A program made the translations under genes and the position numbers. A stretch of 64,000 nucleotides of DNA from Ruminiclostridium cellobioparum DSM 1351 = ATCC 15832 (GTDB lineage Bacteria > Bacillota > Clostridia > Acetivibrionales > DSM-1351): NCBI RefSeq assembly GCF_000621505.1, contig NZ_KK211290.1:177501-241500 (forward strand). The letters are read 5' to 3'. Of this stretch, positions 42,881-51,835 are shown piece by piece. The notes beneath the pieces were generated by a model, which was given only the letters and a program-made list of their open reading frames with translations, did no database searches and was not told the DNA's origin. Position 1 is the stretch's first letter, and each line of letters starts with the position of its first letter.

Positions 42881-44107
42881 ATGAAGATTGAATCAAGAAC
42901 ACCGTTGTATGCAATGATCAAAGATTATATAAAAAAGCAGATCGCAGAAGGAACTTTTAATGAGAATGACAGGCTCCCTCCCGAGGTTGAGCTTATGAAA
43001 ACCTTCAATGTAAGCAGGATTACCGTGACCAAAGCCCTCACCGAAATGGCCGATGAAGGAATAGTTTACAGAATACCAGGCAGGGGCACTTACGTCAGAG
43101 GGAACCCCGGCAACCCCATAGAGGCTTCCGGAGCAAATGAATCAAGGGCAAAGGACCCGGTTGATGTTAAAACAGACACAGCCGAAAACCGCCGGGAAGG
43201 ATCAGGTTTGATCGGTTTTACCATTCCCACCCTTGAGGACTATTTCTCCACGAATATACTTAACGGCATCAAAAAATCCCTGGATGAAAGGGGTTATTCC
43301 CTGCTCATACAGATAACCTTCGACAGGGCCAGGGAAGAGCAGGCAATAAGGAATTTTATTAAATTCGGCGTCGACGGCATGATCATCTTTCCCGTGGATC
43401 AGGAAACCTACAACGAGGAAATCCTTGCCTTGAAAGTGAATCATTTCCCCTTTGTACTGGTGGACCGTTATCTGCCCGGAATAGATACCAGTTATGTAGT
43501 TTCAAACAATGTGCTGGGAGGGAAACTGGCCGTATCCCACCTGTACGAACTTGGTCACAGAAATATTGCAATCTGCACAAGCACAATGCTTCCCACCTCT
43601 TCCACCGGAGACCGCATTAACGGTTACCTGAGCGAATTAGTTGAAAGAGGTATAAAGGAAAATTCCGAGCTGATCATAAAGGACATCGACGTATCCAGAT
43701 TTGAAAGCAGCCCCGACAGCGCACTTAAAAACAATATAGTAACATCTGAGAACAACGTAAACAACCTGCGCCTTATAGACGCGCTTAAGAACGGAAAAGC
43801 TACCGCCTTCATAGTAACCGACGGAAAAACAGCGGTTTATATTTCAAGAATTTGCGAACACCTGGGAATCCGCATTCCGGAAGACATTTCCCTGATATGC
43901 TTTGATGACCCCTTATACACCCCCTTTAACTCAAGCTTTTTCACTCATATAAAACAGTCCGAGAGATCAATGGGTTACAGGGCAGGGGAAATAATGGCCG
44001 ATTTGCTGAAACCGGAGAAGAAGGAGAACCTCCAGGAATACCACAAAATCATTCTGGATCCGGAGCTTGTTATCCGCAAGTCCTCCGGCCCCGTCAGGAA
44101 GAAATAA
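42881..44107 (+). CDS. GntR-LacI hybrid transcriptional regulator (AraR-like)
   Basis: A 408-residue repressor-type protein. Residues 1-70 form a GntR winged helix (PLYAMIKDYIKKQIAEG, NDRLPPEVELMKTFNVSRI, GIVYRIPGRGTYV). From about 105 to 400 it carries a LacI-type sugar-binding domain (GLIGFTIPTLEDYFSTNILN, DGMIIFPVD, FPFVLVDRYLPG, HLYELGHRNIAICTS, PEDISLICFDDP). This is the design of AraR, which senses free L-arabinose. A neighbouring GH43 gene fits a pentose ligand, though its closer partner is the divergent glycyl-radical enzyme operon. ATG 42881 has GGAAGGATC upstream. Confidence 0.92.
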   Translation: MKIESRTPLYAMIKDYIKKQIAEGTFNENDRLPPEVELMKTFNVSRITVTKALTEMADEGIVYRIPGRGTYVRGNPGNPIEASGANESRAKDPVDVKTDTAENRREGSGLIGFTIPTLEDYFSTNILNGIKKSLDERGYSLLIQITFDRAREEQAIRNFIKFGVDGMIIFPVDQETYNEEILALKVNHFPFVLVDRYLPGIDTSYVVSNNVLGGKLAVSHLYELGHRNIAICTSTMLPTSSTGDRINGYLSELVERGIKENSELIIKDIDVSRFESSPDSALKNNIVTSENNVNNLRLIDALKNGKATAFIVTDGKTAVYISRICEHLGIRIPEDISLICFDDPLYTPFNSSFFTHIKQSERSMGYRAGEIMADLLKPEKKENLQEYHKIILDPELVIRKSSGPVRKK

Positions 44108-44148
44108 GATATCATTTGATACGTTACAGAGTTCCGGGTTCAATCATT

Positions 44149-45108
44149 TCAGAGCTCTCCAGACGGCTTCCCCAGCTCCTCCCACCGGGACAAGGGTTTT
44201 CCGAATTCCGGCAGCCCTTCACTGTTCCAATAAAACGGTTGTGCCCAGGTACTTCTGAATACCGTATTCAGCTTGTGGCCTCTTTGCTCTGAAATCCCGT
44301 GGAAAATTATCCAATCCTCCTTATCATCGGGAGATTTTACAAAGCTGTTATGACCTACGGCAACCACCCGGTTTTCTACCGATTTAGCAAATACCGGGGC
44401 AGCTGATTTTGTCCAGGAATCTATATCAAGCAAATCACTGTCATCGGGAGCAGACACCATTCCCAGGCAATAATCCTCAGTCCAGGTCGTGCTGGCGGAG
44501 TAGATAACAAATATCCTGCCATTTCTTTTCAGAATGGCAGGCCCCTCGTTTATAGCCATTCCGCCCCGCATTTCCCAATCAAATTCCGGTTTTGTCAATA
44601 AGACATCCTCACCGGAAAGCGTCCATGGGTCACTCATTTTTGCGATGTAAATCGCAGAGCCATACTCGGGAAAATTCCCATAGCCCGCATACAGGAAATA
44701 CAGCTCACGATTATGCCGCAGCACCGTACCGTCCAATCCGGGGTATTGTGTATTAACCTGACCTTTTTCGGCCCATGTTCCCAGCATGGGATCTTCGGAT
44801 TCATTTTCCAGAACAAATATCCTTCTCGTTTCATCCCCTCCGCCGTCGTTGGCAGTGAAATATACGTACCATTTGTCATTGATAAAATGAAGCTCCGGTG
44901 CCCAAAGATTTTTTGAACAGGGCCCGGTTGACTCAGGTGTCCAGATTATTTTCTTCCCGGCCTGCCCGACACCGGTAATGGACCGGGAAACCCACAATTC
45001 AATCCTGTCCCCTCTTGTTACCATAAAATAATAAAAGCCGTTATGATGCTTATACAGCCATGGATCGGCACCATTTTCAAAAATAGGATTTTTAAATGTA
45101 TTTATCAT
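44149..45108 (-). CDS. Glycoside hydrolase family 43 (arabinofuranosidase/xylosidase type)
   Basis: A 319-residue intracellular five-bladed propeller enzyme. Key acidic residues stand in the usual places: Asp in NGADPWLYK (base), Asp in PGLDGTVLRH, and Glu in INEGPAILKR (acid). Other family marks are LWAPELHFINDKWYVYF and VGHNSFVKSPDDKEDWIIFH. It should cleave alpha-L-arabinofuranosyl or beta-xylosyl bonds in imported fragments. Its ATG overlaps the TGA of the GH2 gene (ATGA), showing translational coupling; it is the last gene of the operon that starts at 50259. Confidence 0.93.
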   Translation of the reverse strand: MINTFKNPIFENGADPWLYKHHNGFYYFMVTRGDRIELWVSRSITGVGQAGKKIIWTPESTGPCSKNLWAPELHFINDKWYVYFTANDGGGDETRRIFVLENESEDPMLGTWAEKGQVNTQYPGLDGTVLRHNRELYFLYAGYGNFPEYGSAIYIAKMSDPWTLSGEDVLLTKPEFDWEMRGGMAINEGPAILKRNGRIFVIYSASTTWTEDYCLGMVSAPDDSDLLDIDSWTKSAAPVFAKSVENRVVAVGHNSFVKSPDDKEDWIIFHGISEQRGHKLNTVFRSTWAQPFYWNSEGLPEFGKPLSRWEELGKPSGEL

Positions 45109-46862
45109 TTGACATCATTAACCTTTCTTATGGCTTCAATATCCACCTTCAGTTTTCTGTCGGCCGTCAAAAGGCCGTTTATCTCCTGCATGACATCAGT
45201 CAGCTGGGTATAGCAATAGCCCCTGATATACGGAGTATTCTTGATGGCTCCCGTAATATCTCCATATCTTTCAAAAAAGCTTTTTTCATCCATTACCGCC
45301 CCGTTATATCCCCAATTGCCGGAATCCTCGCTTTCAAAAGCTATCCCCCCATACTCGGACACCAGTATGGGCTGTCCCTCGTACACTGTTCCCTCGGCGT
45401 ACAGAAGCCTCCAATTGTTAACTGAACCTTTCAGCATTTGTTCCTTATTGTGATACTTTTCATTAAATTCCCCGCTCCAGGCTTCATAATCGTGGATTCC
45501 GCAAATATCGGATTCCACCTGCTCCCATCCGTCATTGGTGCTGATCAAACGCGTTTTGTCCATTGAGCGGAGGATGTAATAAAGAGATTTTGCAAAATCC
45601 TGCTGTGTTCTATCAGTATAAATATTCCTGACACCCCAGGATTCATTCAGCGGCACCCACGCTACAATACAGGGGTGATTATAGTCACGGTTTACAAATT
45701 CAATCATCTCAGTTGTAATATTCTGAGTTTCCTCTATGTTAAAATCATATGCAGCCGGCATTTCACCCCAAACCAGCAAGCCTAATTTGTCAGCCCAGTA
45801 ATAATATCGCGGGTCCTCTATTTTCTGATGTTTTCTGGCTCCGTTAAAACCCATTTTTTTGGTCATTTCTATGTCATGGATAATAGCCCGGTCACTTGGC
45901 GGGGTCAGCAGGCTCTCAGGCCAGTAGCCCTGATCCAGTATCAGCTTCTGGTAATAGGGACTGTTATTCAGAAGTATAAAGTCACCCTTTACCGATATCT
46001 TTCTCATGCCAAAATAACTTTTAAATTCGTCCGACCGAGCCCCGTTCTCTTTAACAGTAAATTCGACATCATACAAATTGGGTGTTTCAGGCTTCCAATA
46101 GTGTATTTCATCTATGTAGTCCTCTTCAGCCATATCAATGGTCAATTTGAATATCCTTCTATCAATGCCTGCTGTTATTTTCTTCTTTTCCTGTCCCTTG
46201 TAATTTACAACGGCAGTAAGCTCGGCATTCTCCGGGTCCCTGTTCAGAAAAATTTCAGCCAGGACGGTTTTCCTGTCAATATCGGGCGTTATTCTTAGTT
46301 TATCAACATACAAACCGCCTACGGCTTCCAGCCAAACAGTCTGCCAGATCCCCGAAGTCGCAGTATACCAGCACCGGTCGGGCTTTTCCTTCCAATACTG
46401 CTTTCCCCTGGGCTGTGTGCATTCATATCTATCCTCGGCCTTCACGGTCAACCGGTTTTTTCCGGGCTTGATACTGCCGGTAATATCAAACTTGAAAGGC
46501 ACATATCCGCCTTGATGTTTTCCCGCAAATTCTCCATTTATCCAGACCTTTGCGGCGTAATCCACAGCTCCGAAATGAAGTAAGACCTTTTTTCCTGCAA
46601 AGCTTTCAGGAATTTCGAACTCTCTTTCATACCACAGGTATTCATGCATTTCCATGACGGCAATACCGCTCAGCTCACTCTGGTAACAGAAGGGCACCAC
46701 TATTTCTTTGGAAAATTCCTTCCCTCTATACCATTTTTGTTCTTCACCGGCATTTTCATCATCAAATTCAAAATTCCAAACTCCGTTGAGGTTCAGCCAT
46801 TCCGCCCTCTCAAAATCCGGTCTCGGATATTCGCTTCTAGGTTGGTTAGTCATATTATTCAA
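45105..46862 (-). CDS. Glycoside hydrolase family 2
   Basis: About 585 residues; the start is uncertain. A TTG at 46862 has GGGAG nine bases upstream; ATG 46853 and ATG 46895 are alternatives. The three classic parts are present: a jelly-roll sugar-binding domain (EWLNLNGVWNFEFDD, VLLHFGAVDYAAKVWINGEF), an Ig-like domain, and a TIM barrel with GFNGARKHQKIEDPRYYYWA, acid/base Glu in VAWVPLNESWG and nucleophile Glu in PILVSEYGG. No signal peptide. The compact length suggests beta-galactosidase, glucuronidase or arabinopyranosidase action; I cannot choose. It is coupled to GH43. Confidence 0.92.
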   Translation of the reverse strand: MNNMTNQPRSEYPRPDFERAEWLNLNGVWNFEFDDENAGEEQKWYRGKEFSKEIVVPFCYQSELSGIAVMEMHEYLWYEREFEIPESFAGKKVLLHFGAVDYAAKVWINGEFAGKHQGGYVPFKFDITGSIKPGKNRLTVKAEDRYECTQPRGKQYWKEKPDRCWYTATSGIWQTVWLEAVGGLYVDKLRITPDIDRKTVLAEIFLNRDPENAELTAVVNYKGQEKKKITAGIDRRIFKLTIDMAEEDYIDEIHYWKPETPNLYDVEFTVKENGARSDEFKSYFGMRKISVKGDFILLNNSPYYQKLILDQGYWPESLLTPPSDRAIIHDIEMTKKMGFNGARKHQKIEDPRYYYWADKLGLLVWGEMPAAYDFNIEETQNITTEMIEFVNRDYNHPCIVAWVPLNESWGVRNIYTDRTQQDFAKSLYYILRSMDKTRLISTNDGWEQVESDICGIHDYEAWSGEFNEKYHNKEQMLKGSVNNWRLLYAEGTVYEGQPILVSEYGGIAFESEDSGNWGYNGAVMDEKSFFERYGDITGAIKNTPYIRGYCYTQLTDVMQEINGLLTADRKLKVDIEAIRKVNDVK

Positions 46863-47020
46863 AGCTTTCATCTCCCAAATTATTAGTCTGATCATTAAGT
46901 ATTTCTCTGTTTAAGCTTTCATTGCCATTCTTTGAGTTTTTACAACGGCAGAAATATGAAATAATTTCAGCCCTTAATTGCCGGTTACCAGCAGCCAAAA
47001 TAATTTTTTCATATTTGCTA

Positions 47021-47863
47021 TTATCCTTTTATTCCCGAGAGTGCAATACCCTCAACGAAGAATTTCTGTGCCAGCAGGTATATGACAAGAATGGGCAATA
47101 TACAAATTACAGTGCCTGCCAACAACAAATTATATTGAATGTTGTACTCAAAGCCTCTGAATATGGCCAGCCCAAGGGGCAAGGTAAACATATTCTGTTT
47201 ATTTGTGACAAGCAGCGGCCACAGGAAGCTGTTCCAGGAGCCAATGAATGAGAAAACACAAAGTGTTATGATTCCCGGCTTTGATAATGGCATAATTATT
47301 TTGCAGAATATCCCGAATTTGCTGCTGCCGTCAATAGTAGCGGCTTCATCCAGTTCAGACGGAATGCTCATAAAAAACTGTCTCAGCATGAAAGTTCCAT
47401 ATGCCGTGAAAATAGAAGGCACTATGAGAGCCTGGTATGAGTTCAGCCAGTGGAACACCCTCATGATGACGAAATTAGGTACCATAACTACCGGAAAAGG
47501 TATCATCATGGTCGCCAGGTAGGTGAGGAAAATTTTATCCCTGCCTTTATAATGAAGTCTCGAAAATGAATAAGCCGCCAGTGAGCTGGTGGTAATCTGA
47601 CCGGCAACTGTAAGCACAGTTACAAATACACTGTTAAAGAAGTATTTGCTGAAGCTTGCCTTAACCCAGGCATCTGTGTAATTGGAAAGCTGCACGGGAT
47701 CCGGTATGAACACCGGCGGGTAAATGAATATCTGCCCTGAGGTTTTTAAAGAAGTTATGACCATCCAAAGAAACGGGAAGCCCAGGAATACGGCGAATAT
47801 GGTCATAAAAATGTATATCAATGCTTTTCTGGTTATTTGAAGTGCTATATTGTTATCCGACAC
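47021..47863 (-). CDS. Carbohydrate ABC transporter permease, MalG/UgpE type
   Basis: About 280 residues from a GTG at 47863 that has AGGAGG nine bases upstream; a GTG at 47884 lies before that site. Six membrane segments; the EAA loop reads DEAATIDGSSKFGIFCKIIM; the C-terminus ends FFVEGIALSGIKG. Second permease of the importer, directly after its partner. Confidence 0.94.
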   Translation of the reverse strand: MSDNNIALQITRKALIYIFMTIFAVFLGFPFLWMVITSLKTSGQIFIYPPVFIPDPVQLSNYTDAWVKASFSKYFFNSVFVTVLTVAGQITTSSLAAYSFSRLHYKGRDKIFLTYLATMMIPFPVVMVPNFVIMRVFHWLNSYQALIVPSIFTAYGTFMLRQFFMSIPSELDEAATIDGSSKFGIFCKIIMPLSKPGIITLCVFSFIGSWNSFLWPLLVTNKQNMFTLPLGLAIFRGFEYNIQYNLLLAGTVICILPILVIYLLAQKFFVEGIALSGIKG

Positions 47864-47888
47864 GTCTGTACCCCTCCTATTCACTCAG

Positions 47889-48779
47889 TTAATACTCGAC
47901 CCATTTGTCCTGCATTTTAAACTGGACATACGTGAGTGAAAAAACAATTAAAAACAGGACCCAGGAAAGGGCCGAAGCATTTCCCATCTTAAAGAACTGG
48001 AACCCGTTATCGTATATATAACTGACAATGGATTTCGTGGTGTTGTTGGGTGCTCCTCCGGTCATCATGTACACATAGTCGAAAACCTGGAAGGAATTTA
48101 TAATGGACATAACCAAAACAAAAAAGGTTGTGGGTGTGAGCATGGGTATAGTCACTGAAGTAAATTTGCGTATGGTACCTCCTCCGTCTATTTCGCAGGC
48201 TTCGTACAGCTGTCTGGGTATTGCCTGAAGTCCCGCAAGGAACAGAACCATATTATAGCCCGCACTGCTCCATATTCCCACAGTGGCAATGGCAACCATT
48301 GCAGTCCTTTCGTCGGCCAGCCAGTTTATGGACGGAACATTGAATATTGACAGGAACTGGTTTATAAGTCCAAAATCCGTATTGAACATCCATGTCCAGA
48401 CAATCGAGACTGCAATGGAGGAGGTCACTACCGGCAGGAAATATATAAACCTGTATATCATTCTTCCTCTCAGCCGCTGGTTTACCAGAAGTGCAAGGAG
48501 CAATGCCAAAATCATCATTCCGGGTATGGCCATGAGACAATACCTGACGGTATTCCATAAAACCTTCCAGAATAAAGGATCTGCAGTAAACAATTCTTTG
48601 TAATTGCCTATGCCGATAAATTCAGGAGGACTTATAAGATCCCAGTTGGAAAAACTCAGAACCAGTGAAGCTCCTACAGGTATTAAGGAAAATATGAGGA
48701 AGCCGATGAAGTTTGGCGCAATAAATGCAAGTCCCGTGAGCAAATTCCTTCTTTCACGGGAATTATTTGGTTTTTTCAA
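47889..48779 (-). CDS. Sugar ABC transporter permease, MalF/UgpA type
   Basis: A 296-residue inner-membrane permease. Membrane segments begin at about 15 (LTGLAFIAPNFIGFLIFSLI); the EAA loop reads YEACEIDGGGTIRKFTSVTI; the GAPNNTTKSIVSYIYDNGFQ stretch near the end is typical. It lies 106 bp after the binding-protein gene, with a strong hairpin between. Confidence 0.95.
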   Translation of the reverse strand: MKKPNNSRERRNLLTGLAFIAPNFIGFLIFSLIPVGASLVLSFSNWDLISPPEFIGIGNYKELFTADPLFWKVLWNTVRYCLMAIPGMMILALLLALLVNQRLRGRMIYRFIYFLPVVTSSIAVSIVWTWMFNTDFGLINQFLSIFNVPSINWLADERTAMVAIATVGIWSSAGYNMVLFLAGLQAIPRQLYEACEIDGGGTIRKFTSVTIPMLTPTTFFVLVMSIINSFQVFDYVYMMTGGAPNNTTKSIVSYIYDNGFQFFKMGNASALSWVLFLIVFSLTYVQFKMQDKWVEY

Positions 48780-48821
48780 GTTGCATTACCTCACTTTTTT
48801 TATATTATCAAGCTCTTCCAA

Positions 48822-48859
48822 AACAATTGCTGCAGGCATCAGCTGCTGCAGCAATTGTT
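48822..48859 (-). terminator. Intercistronic hairpin between binding protein and permease genes
   Basis: Perfect 14-bp stem AACAATTGCTGCAG / CTGCAGCAATTGTT with a 10-nt loop, followed on the minus strand by TTTT. It probably lets most transcripts stop after the binding-protein gene, which is needed in excess. Confidence 0.8.
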
Positions 48860-48885
48860 TTTTGAGTTATAATGGCTGACTTAAA

Positions 48886-50259
48886 TTATTTTGCTTCGTT
48901 GACCTTTGCCTGAAGCTTTGTCTGTACGCTGTCAAGCACTGCCTTTACATCGGCATTTTCTTTTGTCCATATCAAATCAAATTCCGGCCAGATCTTTGAT
49001 TCTATTTCACTCCAATTTGAAGTCGTATAAGCTCCTCTTGATATCTCTGCGGATTTCAGAGTAACACCCAGATCCACGCCCGGAGTCGTGGAGGACTTCA
49101 AATAAGCATCCGACTTGGCAATCTGAGTATTTGCAGGCATACCGACTTTTCCCTCGGCAGCCACCTTCTGCCCTTCCTCGCTTACATTAAACGCCAGGTA
49201 TTTCCATGCATCTTCCTTGTTCTCCGACTGGTTTACAATAAACCAACCATTGGGGAAGGTATTTACCACACGGCCGCCGTTAGGCGCCTTTGGAGTCAGC
49301 GTTATACCATAGTTGATCTTTTTATCATCATAAACTGCCACATTCCAGCTGCCCAAATCAAACATGGCAATATTTCCATTTGCAAAATCAAAGGCATTGC
49401 TCTTGTTGGCCGCTGCAGAAGGTGTAACTTTGTCTTTCCATATAAGATCATGCAGGTACTGGAAGGTTTGTACATTTTCAGCAGAATTCAAAACAGAGGT
49501 TTTTCTGTCATCCTTTACAAATTCTCCCCCGTTTGCCCAGATGTACGGGAAAATAAAGTTGGGCCATGCACCGAAGGAAAAGCCGTACTGATCGATTTTT
49601 CCGTCTCCGTTTGTATCCTTGGTCAGCTGCTTTGCGGTATCCCTTAAAGTATCCCATGTATAGTTTTCATCCGGATACGGAATACCTGCTTTATCAAAGA
49701 TGTCCTTGTTGTAAAAAAGCACATTTACAAAGGTCATTGTGGGCATGGCATACAATTTTCCGTCAACGGTAAACGGACCATACATGCCCTCCGGCATACA
49801 ATCCTTTTTAAACTCCGTGTCTTTGCCCATATAATCGGTAAGATCCGCCATGATACCTTTTGCCTGATATGTAGGTGTCAGCATTTCCTGCATGAATGCT
49901 ATATCCGGAGGCGTACCGCCTGCAATCATAGTCTGCAGCTTTGTCCAATAAGTGTCGTTGGGCAGGGTCTGCAGGTCGATTTTTAAATTGGGATACTTTT
50001 GCGAAAATGCATCATTAACCTTTTTCTGCGCATCCCACCTGGCTTGTTCACCCCACATAACAGCCACCAATGTTTTTTCCTCACCGCCGCTTTGTACGGC
50101 AGTCGCTTCGGCACCGGTGCTTTGAACCGCCGTACCCGAGGATACCCCTGCGCTACTTTGTTCGGCTGCACTCTTGCCGCCACACCCGGCCAATGTACCT
50201 GCAACCAGGATTACAGACAGTAAACCGGACAATAACTTGATGCTTTTTTTCATCTTCAT
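48886..50259 (-). CDS. Extracellular solute-binding protein, family 1
   Basis: A 457-residue lipoprotein with lipobox AGTLAGCGG and a Ser/Ala/Glu-rich linker to about residue 60. The mature part shows TLVAVMWGEQARWDAQKKV, TPPDIAFMQEML, DINGDGK-like DTNGDGKIDQYGF (an EF-hand-like loop) and LGSWNVAVYDD, all usual for oligosaccharide-binding members. First gene of the importer-GH2-GH43 operon, with GGGGG eight bases before ATG. The cargo is probably a plant heteroxylan or arabinan fragment, judged by GH43 and GH2. Confidence 0.93.
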   Translation of the reverse strand: MKMKKSIKLLSGLLSVILVAGTLAGCGGKSAAEQSSAGVSSGTAVQSTGAEATAVQSGGEEKTLVAVMWGEQARWDAQKKVNDAFSQKYPNLKIDLQTLPNDTYWTKLQTMIAGGTPPDIAFMQEMLTPTYQAKGIMADLTDYMGKDTEFKKDCMPEGMYGPFTVDGKLYAMPTMTFVNVLFYNKDIFDKAGIPYPDENYTWDTLRDTAKQLTKDTNGDGKIDQYGFSFGAWPNFIFPYIWANGGEFVKDDRKTSVLNSAENVQTFQYLHDLIWKDKVTPSAAANKSNAFDFANGNIAMFDLGSWNVAVYDDKKINYGITLTPKAPNGGRVVNTFPNGWFIVNQSENKEDAWKYLAFNVSEEGQKVAAEGKVGMPANTQIAKSDAYLKSSTTPGVDLGVTLKSAEISRGAYTTSNWSEIESKIWPEFDLIWTKENADVKAVLDSVQTKLQAKVNEAK

Positions 50260-50648
50260 CTTATTTTCCCCCTTGAATTATAATTACTGATGTCTTTTGA
50301 TAATCTATTAAAGAATACTAATCATGCCGGCCCGGCGCCTTTTAAGCCGACTATGTTTCGTACCCGAAATAGGTTGATATTAACTTTTTCATATTTTTAT
50401 ATTTCAGTTTTGATATTCAGATATTCATGTTTCTTTATTTTTCTTTGGGATCCTTTAGATTTGGCCACGATGATACGATACTTATTATGGTAAACAACCT
50501 GAGCTGAAAACATATAAAAGTAAAAATTTTGTTTTATTACATATTTTTTGTTGGTTTTATTAAAAAAAATGCAATTCATACAATGTTTTTGTTTTATTAC
50601 ATTTTTATTGTAGCATTGCCCATAAATATTGTCAATATATTAATGGAT
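50260..50648 (-). promoter_or_regulatory. Promoter, operators and long leader of the importer-GH2-GH43 operon
   Basis: On the minus strand -35 TTGACA (50635-50630), 17-nt spacer, -10 TACAAT (50612-50607). Transcription would start near 50600, leaving a leader of about 340 nt. Two copies of TTTTGTTTTATTACAT (plus strand, 50527-50542 and 50587-50602) flank the start point and match half of the palindrome at 51712-51746. No gene in this stretch. Confidence 0.7.
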
Positions 50649-51599
50649 TTATTCAAAATTATTGGAATAATCAATTCTCATAACTATGTTTTGTGCATGA
50701 TCCCCAAACTTATCACCAAATATATTGATGCCTCCCACATTGGCCGCATCCTCTTTGACCCCTATCCTGACGCTGATATAATCACGTGAGTTCAGGGACA
50801 GGTCCTCCAGTCTGATGCCGGATAACGGCATTTCATCTATACTTGAGCCTTCAGAATTTATCCTCCAGGTTTTGAGCATACCGTATTGCGTGCTGGCATC
50901 GGGCCACCACTGCGGATTAAGCCTTCCTCGTCTTCCACCGAAATCACCCGGACATGTCCAGGTTCCTATTTCAAAATCATTTATCCACAAGGTAATGTCC
51001 GAAGGCCAGTTGTTACGGTAGTTTGGAGCTTCGGAGCACAGCTCCAGGGACAACTCCAGCAGGTTGGCTTTACCGTGCTGCAGAATGCTGTTGGGAAACC
51101 TGTATTCCACATAGCCTTTATAGAACCAAATCAGCTGGGCATTGATTCTCTCAGGGTTATAAAAGCTTCTGGGATTATCCTCCACATCAATGCATGCCTT
51201 TTCGCTCATTATTCCGCATGTAGGGCTGACTTTGCAGTCTATATAGCTGCCGATGGGCATATTTATGTAGAATGAATTGACCACCGCCCCATTGGTTTGC
51301 GGTGAAAGCTCAATATTGATCAAATCTATTTTGCGGCTGCATAGCTTCATGGAGCCTCTGACACCGGGCTGCAATTCCGTGAGTATGAGCCCTGCATCCT
51401 CCAGGAATTTTACGTTCACCGCAGCAGTGGAAGTGGGTATTCCCAGCTTTTCGGCTATTTCGTTTACATTCAGACTATCTGTATTCAGGAGTTTCAATAT
51501 TTCTATGCGAATTTCCGATGCCAAAGCCTTTGACACGCTAAATAACCTTTCTGCATCCTCCGTGCTTAAAAATACCTGCTTTGCAATATAATCCGTCAT
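50649..51599 (-). CDS. ArsR-like winged-helix regulator with large C-terminal domain
   Basis: A 316-residue regulator. Residues 10-85 form an ArsR-type winged helix (SVSKALASEIRIEILKLLN, LNVNEIAEKLGIPTSTAAVNVKFLEDAG). The 230-residue remainder is beta-rich (YINMPIGSYIDCKVSPTCG, LELSLELCSEAPNYRNNWPSDI, DFEIGTWTCPGDFGG) and looks like a sugar-binding jelly roll; this ArsR-plus-domain form occurs beside glycan-use loci. Its promoter carries a 14-bp-arm palindrome and the downstream operon promoter carries matching half sites, so it probably controls both. AAGGAG precedes the ATG. Confidence 0.85.
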   Translation of the reverse strand: MTDYIAKQVFLSTEDAERLFSVSKALASEIRIEILKLLNTDSLNVNEIAEKLGIPTSTAAVNVKFLEDAGLILTELQPGVRGSMKLCSRKIDLINIELSPQTNGAVVNSFYINMPIGSYIDCKVSPTCGIMSEKACIDVEDNPRSFYNPERINAQLIWFYKGYVEYRFPNSILQHGKANLLELSLELCSEAPNYRNNWPSDITLWINDFEIGTWTCPGDFGGRRGRLNPQWWPDASTQYGMLKTWRINSEGSSIDEMPLSGIRLEDLSLNSRDYISVRIGVKEDAANVGGINIFGDKFGDHAQNIVMRIDYSNNFE

Positions 51600-51664
51600 A
51601 CAATCAAATCTCCTTCTAACAAATTGGCAGTTTATGAATCAAAGAATACATATTATATTATTAT

Positions 51665-51693
51665 ATTGTAAATTCGTTCAATAACTTTGTCAA
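51665..51693 (-). promoter_or_regulatory. Promoter of the ArsR-like gene
   Basis: On the minus strand -35 TTGACA (51693-51688), 17-nt spacer, -10 TACAAT (51670-51665). Same -35 and -10 hexamers as the promoter at 50607-50635. Confidence 0.75.
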
Positions 51694-51711
51694 TTAGGTC
51701 CGGGATTAATT

Positions 51712-51746
51712 AATGGTTTATTACATATTTATTGTAATAAACCATT
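51712..51746. promoter_or_regulatory. Perfect palindromic operator upstream of the ArsR-like gene
   Basis: AATGGTTTATTACA (51712-51725), 7-nt spacer, TGTAATAAACCATT (51733-51746): 14-bp perfect arms, about 20 bp upstream of the -35. Half sites TTTATTACAT recur at the operon promoter near 50535 and 50595. Confidence 0.75.
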
Positions 51747-51762
51747 GAAGTTGACAAAAAAA

Positions 51763-51803
51763 CTGCAAGCAGTTGTTTTGTATTTACACACAACTGCTTG
51801 CAG
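51763..51803 (-). terminator. Terminator of the PL8 lyase gene
   Basis: On the minus strand CTGCAAGCAGTTGT / ACAACTGCTTGCAG (14-bp perfect stem) followed by TTTTTTT, 33 nt after the stop codon. Confidence 0.9.
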
Positions 51804-51835
51804 TCTCCAAATAACTTTTATGTTATTGCTTTATT

